From Serratia sp. PL17 (lineage in GTDB: Bacteria > Pseudomonadota > Gammaproteobacteria > Enterobacterales > Enterobacteriaceae): a DNA stretch of 64,000 nt. The notes under the pieces are model-generated. The model was not told the DNA's origin. It worked only from the letters and a program-made list of their open reading frames with translations, and made no database searches. The stretch lies in assembly GCF_017832355.1 (NCBI RefSeq), contig NZ_JAFIBY010000003.1, positions 248,001-312,000 of the forward strand, read 5' to 3'. Both the position numbers and the translations under genes were made by a program. This document shows positions 37,837 through 46,471 of this stretch, piece by piece (within the stretch, counting starts at the first letter, position 1; the number at the start of each line of letters is the position of its first letter).

Positions 37837-38583
37837 TTAGATTGAAACGCCGCCGTCGATGATGATTTCTGAACCCACGGTCCAGGCAGACTCATCAGAT
37901 GCGAAGTAAAGTACCGCTTGTGCTACTTCCTGAGGCTTACCAAAACGACCGGCAGGGATGGTTGCAACGATATCTTTCATCACTTGATCATGATATTCCA
38001 CTGGGATCCCCGCCTTATCGTAAAGCGGTGTATCAACAGGGCCAGGGCTCACTGCGTTGATACGGATCCCACGAGAAAGTAACTCGTTGGAAAGTGTTTT
38101 CGACATGTTCAGTAATGCTGCTTTTGTTGAGCCATAAACTGAAGAGTTCACCGGTCCCGTGTGAGCATTTACAGAGGTATTAAAGACCACTGATGCAGAG
38201 CTTGCGAACACTGGCAGCAGCGCCTGCATCAAGAAGTAAGGACCTTTAACGTTGATATCATAAATGCGGTCGAACTGCTCTTCTGTCCATACCTCAATTG
38301 GCATATACATTGATATACCCGCATTCAGAAAAGCGATATCCAGTTGTCCAAAGTGTTCCTGAACTGTCTGAGCCAGCGCTTTCTGTGCGTTCACATCAGC
38401 GGAATCAGCACTCACGACTAACACGTCATTACCCAGTTCTACTTTCGCCTTTGCGATAGAATCAGGGTTAACACCCGTAACAATTACGCGTGCACCTTCT
38501 GCAACAAACAGCTTCGCTGTTTCAAGACCAATACCACTTGTTCCACCCGTGATCAGTGCGCGTTTACCTTGTAATCTAGCCAT
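37837..38583 (-). CDS. Short-chain dehydrogenase/reductase
   Basis: A 248-residue classical SDR. Cofactor motif TGGTSGIG (12-19), NAG (87-89), catalytic Ser137, Tyr150 and Lys154 (YGSTK), and the usual SPGPVDTP after the active site. It oxidises or reduces an alcohol or carbonyl with NAD(P). It is 79 bp behind the broken GST in gene order and divergent from the LysR gene at 38721, which probably controls it and may have controlled the GST. Confidence 0.92.
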   Translation of the reverse strand: MARLQGKRALITGGTSGIGLETAKLFVAEGARVIVTGVNPDSIAKAKVELGNDVLVVSADSADVNAQKALAQTVQEHFGQLDIAFLNAGISMYMPIEVWTEEQFDRIYDINVKGPYFLMQALLPVFASSASVVFNTSVNAHTGPVNSSVYGSTKAALLNMSKTLSNELLSRGIRINAVSPGPVDTPLYDKAGIPVEYHDQVMKDIVATIPAGRFGKPQEVAQAVLYFASDESAWTVGSEIIIDGGVSI

Positions 38584-38720
38584 ATAACTATCTCCTGTTA
38601 GTTTTAACTACTGACCGGCGAATGACCGATTTGATAGCCACTGTATGCTCATGCTCAGATAGTGATAAGATTGTATTTTTAAATATCTTTCATGCATTAA
38701 AAGCATAAATGGGTTTTAGG

Positions 38721-39623
38721 ATGGATAGATTACTGTTGATGACATGCTTTGTCCGTACCGCTGAAACAGGCAGCTTTTCCGCAGCCGGCAGGGATTTGGG
38801 CTTAGGGCAACCGAACGTGAGTCGTCATATTGCAGCCCTCGAAGAGCATTTGCAGACCAGATTACTTCACAGATCAACCCGCAAGCTTTCCCTGACTCCT
38901 GAAGGAGAACGTTATTATTTGGAAGCAAGGCGTATTCTGGAAGCGGTCGAAGAGTCAGAGTCTTCTTTCAGAGGAAATGTTACACCCACAGGGCTATTAC
39001 GCGTTGCCTGCCCCACAGCATTGGCTCACACATTCTTAGTCCCGCACATCTCAGATTTTTTAGAACGCTACCCTGAGATAACACTCGATCTACAGATTAA
39101 TGACCGCTATATCAATCTCGTTGATGAAGGGGCTGAGCTGGCAATCCGCATTGGACACCTGGAGGACAGTGCTATGCGTGCCCGCAGACTTGGCATGTTT
39201 GAGCGAGTCTGTGTTGCCAGTAACAAGTACTTAGCGAAACGTGGAACCCCTAATACCCCCGAGGATTTAAAAAAACATGATTGTTTGATTTATACCTTGC
39301 TGACAACAGGAGCTACCTGGAGATTTCAAGATATCAATGTTCCTGTTTCTGGTCGGCTCAGGGTCAATTCACCCGAAGCAGTACAGAAATTTGTCAATGC
39401 AGGGATTGGGATCGCACAGGGCCCAGAATGGTTGTTCGAGGAGGGACTGGAAAGTGGCAATTTACAATTATTACTGACTGATTACACTGCATCGCTCGTT
39501 CCCATTCAAGCCGTTTATGTTGCTAATCGACTTTTACCAAAACGGGCGATTGTGTTCATGGATTTTGTTGCTGAGATTTTTGAAAAAAATCCCGGCTTCA
39601 AAGTTCAGAACTCAATGAAATGA
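38721..39623 (+). CDS. LysR-family transcriptional regulator
   Basis: A 300-residue LysR protein with winged helix (FSAAGRDLGLGQPNVSRHIAAL; LHRSTRKLSLTPEG) and effector domain (GAELAIRIGHLEDSAMRARRLG). MDRLLLMTCF at 38721 is the family start; ATG at 38709 would add four residues, and neither has a good ribosome site. Divergent from the SDR at 37837-38583 across 137 bp, so the SDR and perhaps the GST remnant are its targets. Confidence 0.9.
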   Translation: MDRLLLMTCFVRTAETGSFSAAGRDLGLGQPNVSRHIAALEEHLQTRLLHRSTRKLSLTPEGERYYLEARRILEAVEESESSFRGNVTPTGLLRVACPTALAHTFLVPHISDFLERYPEITLDLQINDRYINLVDEGAELAIRIGHLEDSAMRARRLGMFERVCVASNKYLAKRGTPNTPEDLKKHDCLIYTLLTTGATWRFQDINVPVSGRLRVNSPEAVQKFVNAGIGIAQGPEWLFEEGLESGNLQLLLTDYTASLVPIQAVYVANRLLPKRAIVFMDFVAEIFEKNPGFKVQNSMK

Positions 39624-39681
39624 GCCTGAGATAACGAACTGACATGTTCCCCAATAATTAATGCAGTGTAGAGCTAGCAAT

Positions 39682-39715
39682 GTCTGCTTTGGCACAGAGC
39701 GGGCATTTCAGCTTT
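39682..39715. repeat. Island repeat, copy G (truncated)
   Basis: GTCTGCTTTGGCACAGAGCG followed by GGCATTTCAG matches the left half of copy D; the right half is missing. It lies between the convergent LysR and quinone reductase genes. Confidence 0.65.
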
Positions 39716-39797
39716 GCCCTACCCCTGACATCTGAACTTAGCCTTGATACCAGAACCCAGTAATTAGCCCAGCGCACTCATACTGGTCAAACGCGCC

Positions 39798-40757
39798 TCA
39801 TGGCTTCATAACGATGCGGCCAAGCGGTTTCGCTGTCTCGGCGAATTCGTGGGCCGCAGCAGCGCTGGCCAGGGGGAAGATGCGGTCAATGACAACCCTG
39901 ATGCGCCCTGCGGCTAGAGCCTGCAACATGTCGTCCACACTTGCCCGAACTCCGGGCTTTTCAAAAAGGGGTCCCATAAATACCCCCATGAGTGTCTGGT
40001 TAGACTGCATTGGCGGCCACAAGTCGACAGTCAGGCTGCCACCGCCCGCATTACCGACGAAGACGAGACGTCCTTGCGGAGCGAGTGCAGCAAGCGAAGC
40101 AGGTAACGTCGTCCCCACCGGATCGACGACGAGGTCAACACCGGTGCCATGGGTGTACTGTCGGACACTGTCCACGACGTTATTCTCTGCACGATCCACG
40201 ACATGATGGGCACCAAGTTCAAGCAACCGGCTTCTTCGCTGCGTCCCGCTTGCCACGGCGATGACCGTCGCGCCTGCTTGTGAGGCAAGCTGAACGGCCG
40301 CGAGCCCCACGCCACCCGCTGCTGCCTGAATAAGGACGGTTTCCCCGTGCCGGAGCATGCCTCGTGTGAAAAGGCAATGATGCGCGGTTCCAAAAGAAAT
40401 CGGTAACACCGCCGCTTCTGCCGTATCCACCCCGTCGGGTATCAGCCAGGTTCGTTCCGCAGGCACAGCCCAACGTTCCGCATGTGATCCCTGTATGTTA
40501 AAAGCGGCGACTCTGTCCCCAACCTTACGGCTACTGACTTTCGATCCGACTGCAATAACTGTGCCCGCGGCCGCGTAGCCGACGATCCATAAAGGATGAG
40601 GCGGCGGAGTTGAACGGCGGTTGATCAGATCCCCACCTTCAATCGAGATAGCCTCGACAGAAATCAGGATGTCGTCAGGCCCTGTGACCGGATCCGGGAT
40701 ATCGACATATTTCAGGACGCCGGGAGCGCCTTCCACGTCATAAACCGCTGCTTTCAT
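39798..40757 (-). CDS. Zinc-free medium-chain reductase (NADPH:quinone oxidoreductase-like)
   Basis: A 319-residue quinone-oxidoreductase-type MDR protein. The N-terminal GroES-like domain lacks the zinc-binding Cys residues; the nucleotide site is QAAAGGVGLAAVQLA near residue 145-160. It probably reduces quinones or enones with NADPH. GAGGAAAATTT stands before the ATG. The RidA-like gene lies 149 bp upstream on the same strand and a LysR gene is divergent beyond it, so the three form one module. Confidence 0.9.
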   Translation of the reverse strand: MKAAVYDVEGAPGVLKYVDIPDPVTGPDDILISVEAISIEGGDLINRRSTPPPHPLWIVGYAAAGTVIAVGSKVSSRKVGDRVAAFNIQGSHAERWAVPAERTWLIPDGVDTAEAAVLPISFGTAHHCLFTRGMLRHGETVLIQAAAGGVGLAAVQLASQAGATVIAVASGTQRRSRLLELGAHHVVDRAENNVVDSVRQYTHGTGVDLVVDPVGTTLPASLAALAPQGRLVFVGNAGGGSLTVDLWPPMQSNQTLMGVFMGPLFEKPGVRASVDDMLQALAAGRIRVVIDRIFPLASAAAAHEFAETAKPLGRIVMKP

Positions 40758-40906
40758 AAATTTTCCTCTGTCTCATCAGTCAATCCGGACCCGTCCGGCA
40801 AACCATCCCGGTCCGGCCTATAGCACGTCAGAAATCTCTCTGTTGCCTTTACAGGCAGCGCGGGCTGCCCTGTTGAGTTTTCGACGGGCGGAAAGACCCG
40901 TAACGC

Positions 40907-41296
40907 TCAGGGTAGCCTGGCAATCACCTTAATCTCAAACTTGAATCCGTAAAGCCACGTCACGCCGATCCCGGTCAACGTAGGGTAAGGCGCTTCCCCC
41001 CAATATTCTGGCAGGATACTCCAGATAGCGTCGAGGTTTGACTCGGGATCGACGACAAAGAGGGTAACGTCAACCACGTCACCGAACGTGCAGCCCGCAG
41101 CCGTGAGAACAGCATTAAGGTTATCGAATGCCAGCCTGATCTGCTCTTTAAGATCCTGTTCAGGCGAACCATCCTCCCGGCTACCCACCTGCCCCGAAAC
41201 AAACAAGAAACCGTTAGATTTGATGGCCGGTGAATACCGATTGCGCTCATAGAGCGCCTGTCGCCCGAAGGGAAAAACTGCTTCGCGTGTTGTCAT
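40907..41296 (-). CDS. RidA-family protein (YjgF/YER057c/UK114), divergent subgroup
   Basis: A 129-residue Rid-fold protein (VSGQVGSREDGS; AFDNLNAVLTAAGCTFGDVVDVTLFV). RidA itself uses an Arg in a PAR(S/T) motif to hydrolyse reactive enamines and imines; here that place reads APYPTLTG, with no Arg, so deaminase activity is doubtful. It probably acts in the same unknown pathway as the quinone reductase behind it and is divergent from a LysR gene. Confidence 0.88.
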   Translation of the reverse strand: MTTREAVFPFGRQALYERNRYSPAIKSNGFLFVSGQVGSREDGSPEQDLKEQIRLAFDNLNAVLTAAGCTFGDVVDVTLFVVDPESNLDAIWSILPEYWGEAPYPTLTGIGVTWLYGFKFEIKVIARLP

Positions 41297-41392
41297 GTTT
41301 GTACCTTTGCAATGGGGCGAAATCTGCCCAATGAATATAAAGACACTTTACAGGTGCCAGATCGGGTGGATAAACAAGCGACTTTGTTCATC

Positions 41393-41415
41393 ATTGTTTG
41401 TAAAATCCAAACAAT
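41393..41415. promoter_or_regulatory. Probable LysR operator
   Basis: ATTGTTTG (41393-41400) and CAAACAAT (41408-41415) form a perfect 8-bp dyad with a 7-base centre, in the gap between the divergent RidA-like and LysR genes. Length and place suit an LTTR recognition site, 23 bp before the regulator's start codon. Confidence 0.6.
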
Positions 41416-41437
41416 CGGTGAAAAGAGAGGGTAAGGA

Positions 41438-42358
41438 ATGGATCGTTTCGATGCGATGCGCGCCTTTGCTCGTGTGGTAGAGGCAGGTAGCTTCACAAAG
41501 GCTGCCCAAACACTCCATATGAGCAAAACCACGGTGACACAACTTATTCAGCAGTTGGAAGCGCGGCTGCGCGTCAGGTTACTCCATCGCACCACCCGCA
41601 AGCTTGGTGTCACTCCTGATGGAGCGGCTTACTACGAGCGCGTCATCCGCCTGCTGGCGGACATGGAGGATGCTGAAAACAGCCTGTCAAGTACGGCGAT
41701 TACGCCCGGAGGACGGCTACGGGTGGATGTGCCCAGTCCGTTGGCCCGCCTTGTGCTGGTGCCGGCACTACCGGCTTTCCACGCGCGCTACCCTGATATC
41801 CAGTTCGACATGGGCGTGAGTGACCGGGTGGTGGATCTGATCGGCGACAATGTGGATTGCGTCCTGCGCGGTGGCGAAATCAACGACCAGTCCCTGATCG
41901 CCCGTCATGTCGGCGATTTGCAAATCGGCGTCTACGTCGCCCCCAGTTATGTGGAACGCCTTGGTGCCCCTGCGCATCCGCGAGAGCTGGAAAATACTGA
42001 CCATCGCATAGTGGGATTCTTGTCCTCACGCACCGGCAAGATTGATTCTCTGTTACTGCACTGTGAGAGTGAACATATTGAAATCAAGAGCAGTTATGTG
42101 CTTGCAGTGGATGATGGCAATGCTTACCTCGAAGCTGGGCTGGCCGGGTTAGGCGTGATTGCGCTGCCAGTCTATATGGCGGCAGCACATCAGGCTTGTG
42201 GCTCCCTGATTCCGCTATTTGAAAATTGGCGTATTAATCCAATGCCCCTGTACCTGGCATTTCCGCCAAACCGCCATGTCAGCGCCAGACTGCGAGTTTT
42301 TATTGATTGGATCGTTGAATTGATGCAGCAGCATGTCCCCCATTCCAACAATAAGTAA
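41438..42358 (+). CDS. LysR-family transcriptional regulator
   Basis: A 306-residue LysR protein: winged helix (FTKAAQTLHMSKTTVTQLIQQL; LHRTTRKLGVTPDG) and effector domain (VDCVLRGGEINDQSLIARHVG). AAGGA stands before the ATG. It is divergent from the RidA-like and quinone reductase genes with a clear dyad operator between, and it is the last intact gene of the island before the integrase remnant. Confidence 0.92.
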   Translation: MDRFDAMRAFARVVEAGSFTKAAQTLHMSKTTVTQLIQQLEARLRVRLLHRTTRKLGVTPDGAAYYERVIRLLADMEDAENSLSSTAITPGGRLRVDVPSPLARLVLVPALPAFHARYPDIQFDMGVSDRVVDLIGDNVDCVLRGGEINDQSLIARHVGDLQIGVYVAPSYVERLGAPAHPRELENTDHRIVGFLSSRTGKIDSLLLHCESEHIEIKSSYVLAVDDGNAYLEAGLAGLGVIALPVYMAAAHQACGSLIPLFENWRINPMPLYLAFPPNRHVSARLRVFIDWIVELMQQHVPHSNNK

Positions 42359-42399
42359 TGACATCCCAGCCCCCTGATTCGCTCATCAGCGTCGATTGG

Positions 42400-42528
42400 T
42401 GCTCAGACCGGGTGGCATTTGCGGTTCGATGATGGCGTGACTACCCAATGTCTCCGGATGATAAATAAATGAGCAGTCTCAGGCCTTCTGATAAACCCTT
42501 TAAAGTCTCCGAGATTAACCGTCTCTTC
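42400..42528 (+). pseudogene. Decayed 5' end of a second P4-type integrase
   Basis: From ATG 42448 the 27 codons align without gaps to the start of the intact integrase at 18765: 14 of 27 positions agree, including RPSDKPFKVSE against KPSAKPFKVSD. An in-frame TAA replaces codon 7. The leader before the ATG also matches that of the intact gene (about 35 of 49 aligned bases, including GGTTCGATGA and GTGAC). Similarity stops after codon 27. The region 42359-42447 carries no other gene. It marks an old island junction. Confidence 0.8.
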
Positions 42529-42793
42529 AACATTGAGACGATTTATTATGAGCTTTCTGTACCACATCCCCGGCACGTTCATCTCACCTGATTATTTGCA
42601 AATAAAACCTCTTCACATCACTGCCCTCGCCAAAATAAACAATCTTAAACACCGAACAGAAGATGACTCTCAGCGCTAATTTCTACCCTACTGCAAAAAA
42701 TTAAGGTTTTTCCACTGATCAAATGAACAAACCGTCAGAGCTGTCAGGTGAAACTAAAAGTGAGAGCTGTGTAACGTTCCCTTAACACGACAA

Positions 42794-42863
42794 TTGACGA
42801 ATGTTTTGCCGTGGGTATTGTCTATATCTTACAAACGAGCAAACAAAACTGATCATATGAGCA
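42794..42863 (+). promoter_or_regulatory. Promoter and SorC-type operator of the kinase/ABC operon
   Basis: TTGACG (42794-42799) and TATTGT (42816-42821), 16 bases apart, make a fair sigma-70 promoter. Downstream, TGATCATATGAGCA (42850-42863) is a 14-bp dyad with one mismatch and the same ATATGAGCA half as the perfect palindrome at 52498-52515. The rest of the gap 42529-42959 shows no gene. Confidence 0.6.
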
Positions 42864-42959
42864 AAAAGCTGAGTATCTAAAACCATAAACCCGTTTGTTT
42901 GTCGTTCAGTTATCACTTTCAGCTCTGTCATTTCTTAACGATAGTTCAGAGGTAGTTCT

Positions 42960-44408
42960 ATGAAACAGGACCTTGTAGCGGGTATAGATTCCTCCACCCA
43001 GTCTTGCACCGTCATGCTGCGTAGTCTTGAAAATGGCAAGGTGATCGCACAGGCTCGTAAGTTGCACCCACCGACCACGCCGCCGTGTAGCGAGCAGGAT
43101 CCGCAAGCCTGGTGGGATGCTTTAGTCTCCGCGCTCACTGAATTAAAACAATGGTGGCCACGTATTGCAGGTCTGGCTGTCGGTGGCCAGGGGCACGGCC
43201 TCGTCATGCTTGATAATCACGATCGCCCGCTGCGTCCTGCGAAGCTGTGGAATGACACGGAGTCTGCGCCGCAGGCGCGTGAATTGTGCGAGAAGATTGC
43301 TCCGGAAGAATGGGCACGCCTGACGGGTTCCGTTCCGGGGCCGGCAATGACCATTTCTAAACTGGCCTGGACAGAACAAAATTATCCGGGGCTGCTGGAA
43401 AAAGCCCACCGCATCATGCTGCCGTTTGATTATCTGGTTTACCGTCTGAGCGGTAGCTTTGTGTGCGAGCGCGGCGGGGCATCCGGTACGGGTTACTTCA
43501 ACCCCTTCACCAATAGCTGGGAACCACAGCTGGCAGCGGTGGTTAACAGTCAAATTGACTGGATTTCCCGCTGGCCCACTATCATCCCGTCGCATCAACC
43601 GGCTGGCGTTGTGAAGTTAATGCCCGAACTGGCTGGACTGGCGGGGGCAATCGTGGGTGTCGGGACCGGCGATAACATGTCCGCCGCGTTAGGGATGAAC
43701 CTGAAAACCGGTGATACCGGTATCTCTATCGGGACCAGCGGTACGTTATATGGCATCACCAACAAAGGTATTACCGACAGCACCGGCACCATCAACGGTT
43801 ATGCCGATGCGGCCGATCGCTTTATCCCCATGATTACTACGCTGAACGCCGCCAAAGTCACCGATACATTTCGCAAAATGCTGCGCGTTACCCCTGACGA
43901 ATTCGACGAGCTCGCGCTGAGTTCACCACCCGGCGCCAACGGTCTTCAGCTTGTTCCGTGGCTGGACGGCGAGCGCACCCCCAACCTTCCTGACGCCACG
44001 GGACACATGCGCGGATTACGTACCACCACAACGATGCAGGATATGGCTCGCGCCACCGTGGAAGGCGTACTGTGCGGCCTGCTGGCGGGCGGTCTGGTAC
44101 TGAAACAACATGGCTTCACTGACGACGGTCGCATTATTGTCACCGGCGGCGGCGCAAAGTCACGAGCCTATCGTCAGATTCTGGCTGACCTGACGGGCAA
44201 GCCCGTTTGGATTTCTCCGGTGGGTGAAACGGCAGCCGCGGGTGCAGCCATTCAGGCTGCCGCTGCCGTGCTGGGATGCACAAATATTGAAATGGCCGAT
44301 CGCTGGAGTGTGCCGCTTGAGAAAGTGGCCGGGCCACAACAAGATGCGCGCCATGTCCTGGACGCTTACGTTACCTATGCCAATGCATTATCAGGAGAGC
44401 TGCAATGA
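42960..44408 (+). CDS. FGGY-family carbohydrate kinase (XylB-like)
   Basis: A 482-residue sugar kinase. Phosphate-1 site AGIDSSTQSCTV at the N-terminus, GGQGHGLVMLD with substrate contacts, catalytic Asp in GTGDNMSAALG, and the adenosine site VTGGGAKSRAYRQILAD. It resembles xylulokinases, but the substrate group of FGGY kinases varies widely. It overlaps the ABC permease gene by four bases (ATGA), so it phosphorylates the sugar brought in by that transporter. GAGG-like bases precede the ATG, and the operon starts behind a SorC-type operator. Confidence 0.92.
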   Translation: MKQDLVAGIDSSTQSCTVMLRSLENGKVIAQARKLHPPTTPPCSEQDPQAWWDALVSALTELKQWWPRIAGLAVGGQGHGLVMLDNHDRPLRPAKLWNDTESAPQARELCEKIAPEEWARLTGSVPGPAMTISKLAWTEQNYPGLLEKAHRIMLPFDYLVYRLSGSFVCERGGASGTGYFNPFTNSWEPQLAAVVNSQIDWISRWPTIIPSHQPAGVVKLMPELAGLAGAIVGVGTGDNMSAALGMNLKTGDTGISIGTSGTLYGITNKGITDSTGTINGYADAADRFIPMITTLNAAKVTDTFRKMLRVTPDEFDELALSSPPGANGLQLVPWLDGERTPNLPDATGHMRGLRTTTTMQDMARATVEGVLCGLLAGGLVLKQHGFTDDGRIIVTGGGAKSRAYRQILADLTGKPVWISPVGETAAAGAAIQAAAAVLGCTNIEMADRWSVPLEKVAGPQQDARHVLDAYVTYANALSGELQ

Positions 44409-45430
44409 GTTCAATAACTACCCCTGCCAAAATCAAACCCCCTAAGCAGCCGCTCAAAGTCCCTGCAGAAGCGGGTATCGCCGTGGTTTTCTTACTGGTC
44501 ATGCTGGGCGGGTTTATCGCCACGCCTAACTTCCTGACTGTTTCGAACATGATGGTGTTGCTTCTGAACGGCGCGGTCATCGGCTTCCTTTGCCTGGGGC
44601 AATCCTTTGTCCTGCTGACCGGGGGTATCGACCTCTCCTGCGGCTCCATCGTGGCGATGACCTGCGTGGTTGCGGCTTTGCTGATGGAGAAATTTGGCAT
44701 TCCGTGGCAGCTTGCCGTACCCATCGTGTTGGCGGTGGGTGCGCTGAGTGGGCTGGTAAATGGTCTGATAATCGAACGCACCGGCGTGCCGCCATTCATT
44801 GTCACCTTTGCGATGATGGGGGTTGCGGCATCCATACCACAAATTATCACCGGCGCCGAATCGATACGCGTGACGCAAATTGGTTACAGCCTCATCGGTC
44901 AGTCAAAACCGCTGGGTATTCCGTTCCCTGTCATAGCGCTGCTGCTGGCCATTGTTATTGGTGTCATCTTCCTGCGCCGCACCATCACCGGGACTCACAT
45001 CTATGCGGTAGGCGGTAACGCAGATGCTGCACGCTTATCGGGGATCAGCATTCCACGCATCACCCTGTTGGTGTATGCCATTTCCGGGCTTTGTGCGGCA
45101 TGCGGCGGCCTGATTTATGGATCGCGTCTGATGACAGGCTATCCGACGGCGGGCCGTGGTGACGAACTGTTCTTCTCAATAGCGGGTGCGGTGGTCGGTG
45201 GCGTCAGTCTGTTTGGTGGCACCGGCAGCCTTATCGGCGCGATGATTGGCGCCATGCTTATTGCCTCAATATCGAATCTGATGAACGTGCTGAACGTCAG
45301 TGCCTACTGGCAGCCGCTGGTCATCGGCCTGATCATCCTGTTCGGCGTCACTTTCGATACCTTACGTACCTCGAAAAAAATCGTGATCCCCTGGCTCAAA
45401 GTCAGGAAGTCACGCAAAACACAACAATAA
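44405..45430 (+). CDS. Ribose-type sugar ABC transporter permease
   Basis: A 341-residue RbsC-like permease with about ten membrane helices; the family block SFVLLTGGIDLSCGSIVA and the loop GGNADAARLSGISI (the EAA-like coupling region) are present, as is GRGDELFFSIAGAVVGG. It works in the inner membrane with the ATPase at 46472 and the binding protein at 45472. Gene order (kinase, permease, binding protein, ATPase) and tight spacing show a single operon. Confidence 0.93.
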   Translation: MSSITTPAKIKPPKQPLKVPAEAGIAVVFLLVMLGGFIATPNFLTVSNMMVLLLNGAVIGFLCLGQSFVLLTGGIDLSCGSIVAMTCVVAALLMEKFGIPWQLAVPIVLAVGALSGLVNGLIIERTGVPPFIVTFAMMGVAASIPQIITGAESIRVTQIGYSLIGQSKPLGIPFPVIALLLAIVIGVIFLRRTITGTHIYAVGGNADAARLSGISIPRITLLVYAISGLCAACGGLIYGSRLMTGYPTAGRGDELFFSIAGAVVGGVSLFGGTGSLIGAMIGAMLIASISNLMNVLNVSAYWQPLVIGLIILFGVTFDTLRTSKKIVIPWLKVRKSRKTQQ

Positions 45431-45471
45431 CGCTTCTTAAACCCTGACCTACATATATCCAGGAGATAAAC

Positions 45472-46452
45472 ATGAAACTCCGTACCACAATCACCGCAGC
45501 TGCAGCGATAGTCGCGCTGTCCTGCATGCTCGCCGGCTGTAACCGCGAGGATACTGAAAGCACCGTGGGTGCCGGCAAAAAAACATTGGGCGTTACGCTG
45601 CCGAACCTCACCAACCCTTATTACGTTGCCATGAAAAAAAGCTTTGAAGACAATGCAGCGGCACAGGGCTTGAACGTAAAAATTTCGATTGCTGATAATG
45701 ACGACGCCAAGCAACTTTCGCAGGTGCAGAACTTCATTGAACAGAAGGTGGATGCGGTCGCAGTGAACTGCGTCTCCTCAGGCCCCTGCGTGTCGATCAT
45801 AAACCAGCTTAATCAGGCAAAAATTCCGGCGTTTGCCATCAACATCCTGCCGGATACCGAAGGGATGAAGCAGCAAAACGTCACGCTGGTTCAAGGTGTT
45901 CAGACCGATCAGCGTGAAGGCGGCAAGCTCATTGGCCAGCAGTTGTTGAAAGACATTGGTGAAAATGGCACGGCGACAGTGGGTATCGTGGGAGAACCAA
46001 CCTCCATTGCCGCAAATGCACGTGATGAAGGCTTCAGGGAAGCCGTGGCATCCAACAAAAACATTAAGTTCGTCGCGCTGGTCAATGGCAAAGTAGAAGA
46101 AACAACCTCCCTGAAAGTCACCACTGAAATGCTACAGGGCAGGCCAGAAATTAACGTCGTGTACTCAGACACCGAACCTTCCGCGCTCGGGTCACTGGCG
46201 GCAATCCAGCAACTGGGGGTCAGTGACAAAGTGAAGCTGTATGCGTTTGTGGATAAAGAAGGCGTCAAAGCCGTTCAGAACAACAGCATATTGAAAGCCG
46301 GTGCGATCCAGGAGCCGGTTAAACTGGCTCAGTTGCTGGTTGAAAATGCCAGCAAGAGTCTGAACGGTGAACAGGTTCCCGCCATGATCAACAACCCACC
46401 GCTGCTGGTCACCAAAGACAACGCAGCATCGGTAATGGGTTCAGCATACTGA
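45472..46452 (+). CDS. Sugar-binding lipoprotein of a ribose-type ABC transporter
   Basis: A 326-residue RbsB-type binding protein (LGVTLPNLTNPYYVAMKK; GGKLIGQQLL). Unlike E. coli RbsB it has a lipobox, MLAGC, so it should be a membrane-anchored lipoprotein rather than a free periplasmic protein. It binds the sugar outside the inner membrane and passes it to the permease encoded just upstream. AGGAGA precedes the ATG. Confidence 0.92.
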   Translation: MKLRTTITAAAAIVALSCMLAGCNREDTESTVGAGKKTLGVTLPNLTNPYYVAMKKSFEDNAAAQGLNVKISIADNDDAKQLSQVQNFIEQKVDAVAVNCVSSGPCVSIINQLNQAKIPAFAINILPDTEGMKQQNVTLVQGVQTDQREGGKLIGQQLLKDIGENGTATVGIVGEPTSIAANARDEGFREAVASNKNIKFVALVNGKVEETTSLKVTTEMLQGRPEINVVYSDTEPSALGSLAAIQQLGVSDKVKLYAFVDKEGVKAVQNNSILKAGAIQEPVKLAQLLVENASKSLNGEQVPAMINNPPLLVTKDNAASVMGSAY

Positions 46453-46471
46453 CTTAAGTGAAAGGCGAAGA

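Noticed and set aside
20172..39715. The repeat family as a CRISPR array or integron attC sites
   Set aside because: Copies are 1-6 kb apart, have whole multi-gene modules between them, and lack cas genes, an integron integrase and attC-type R boxes.
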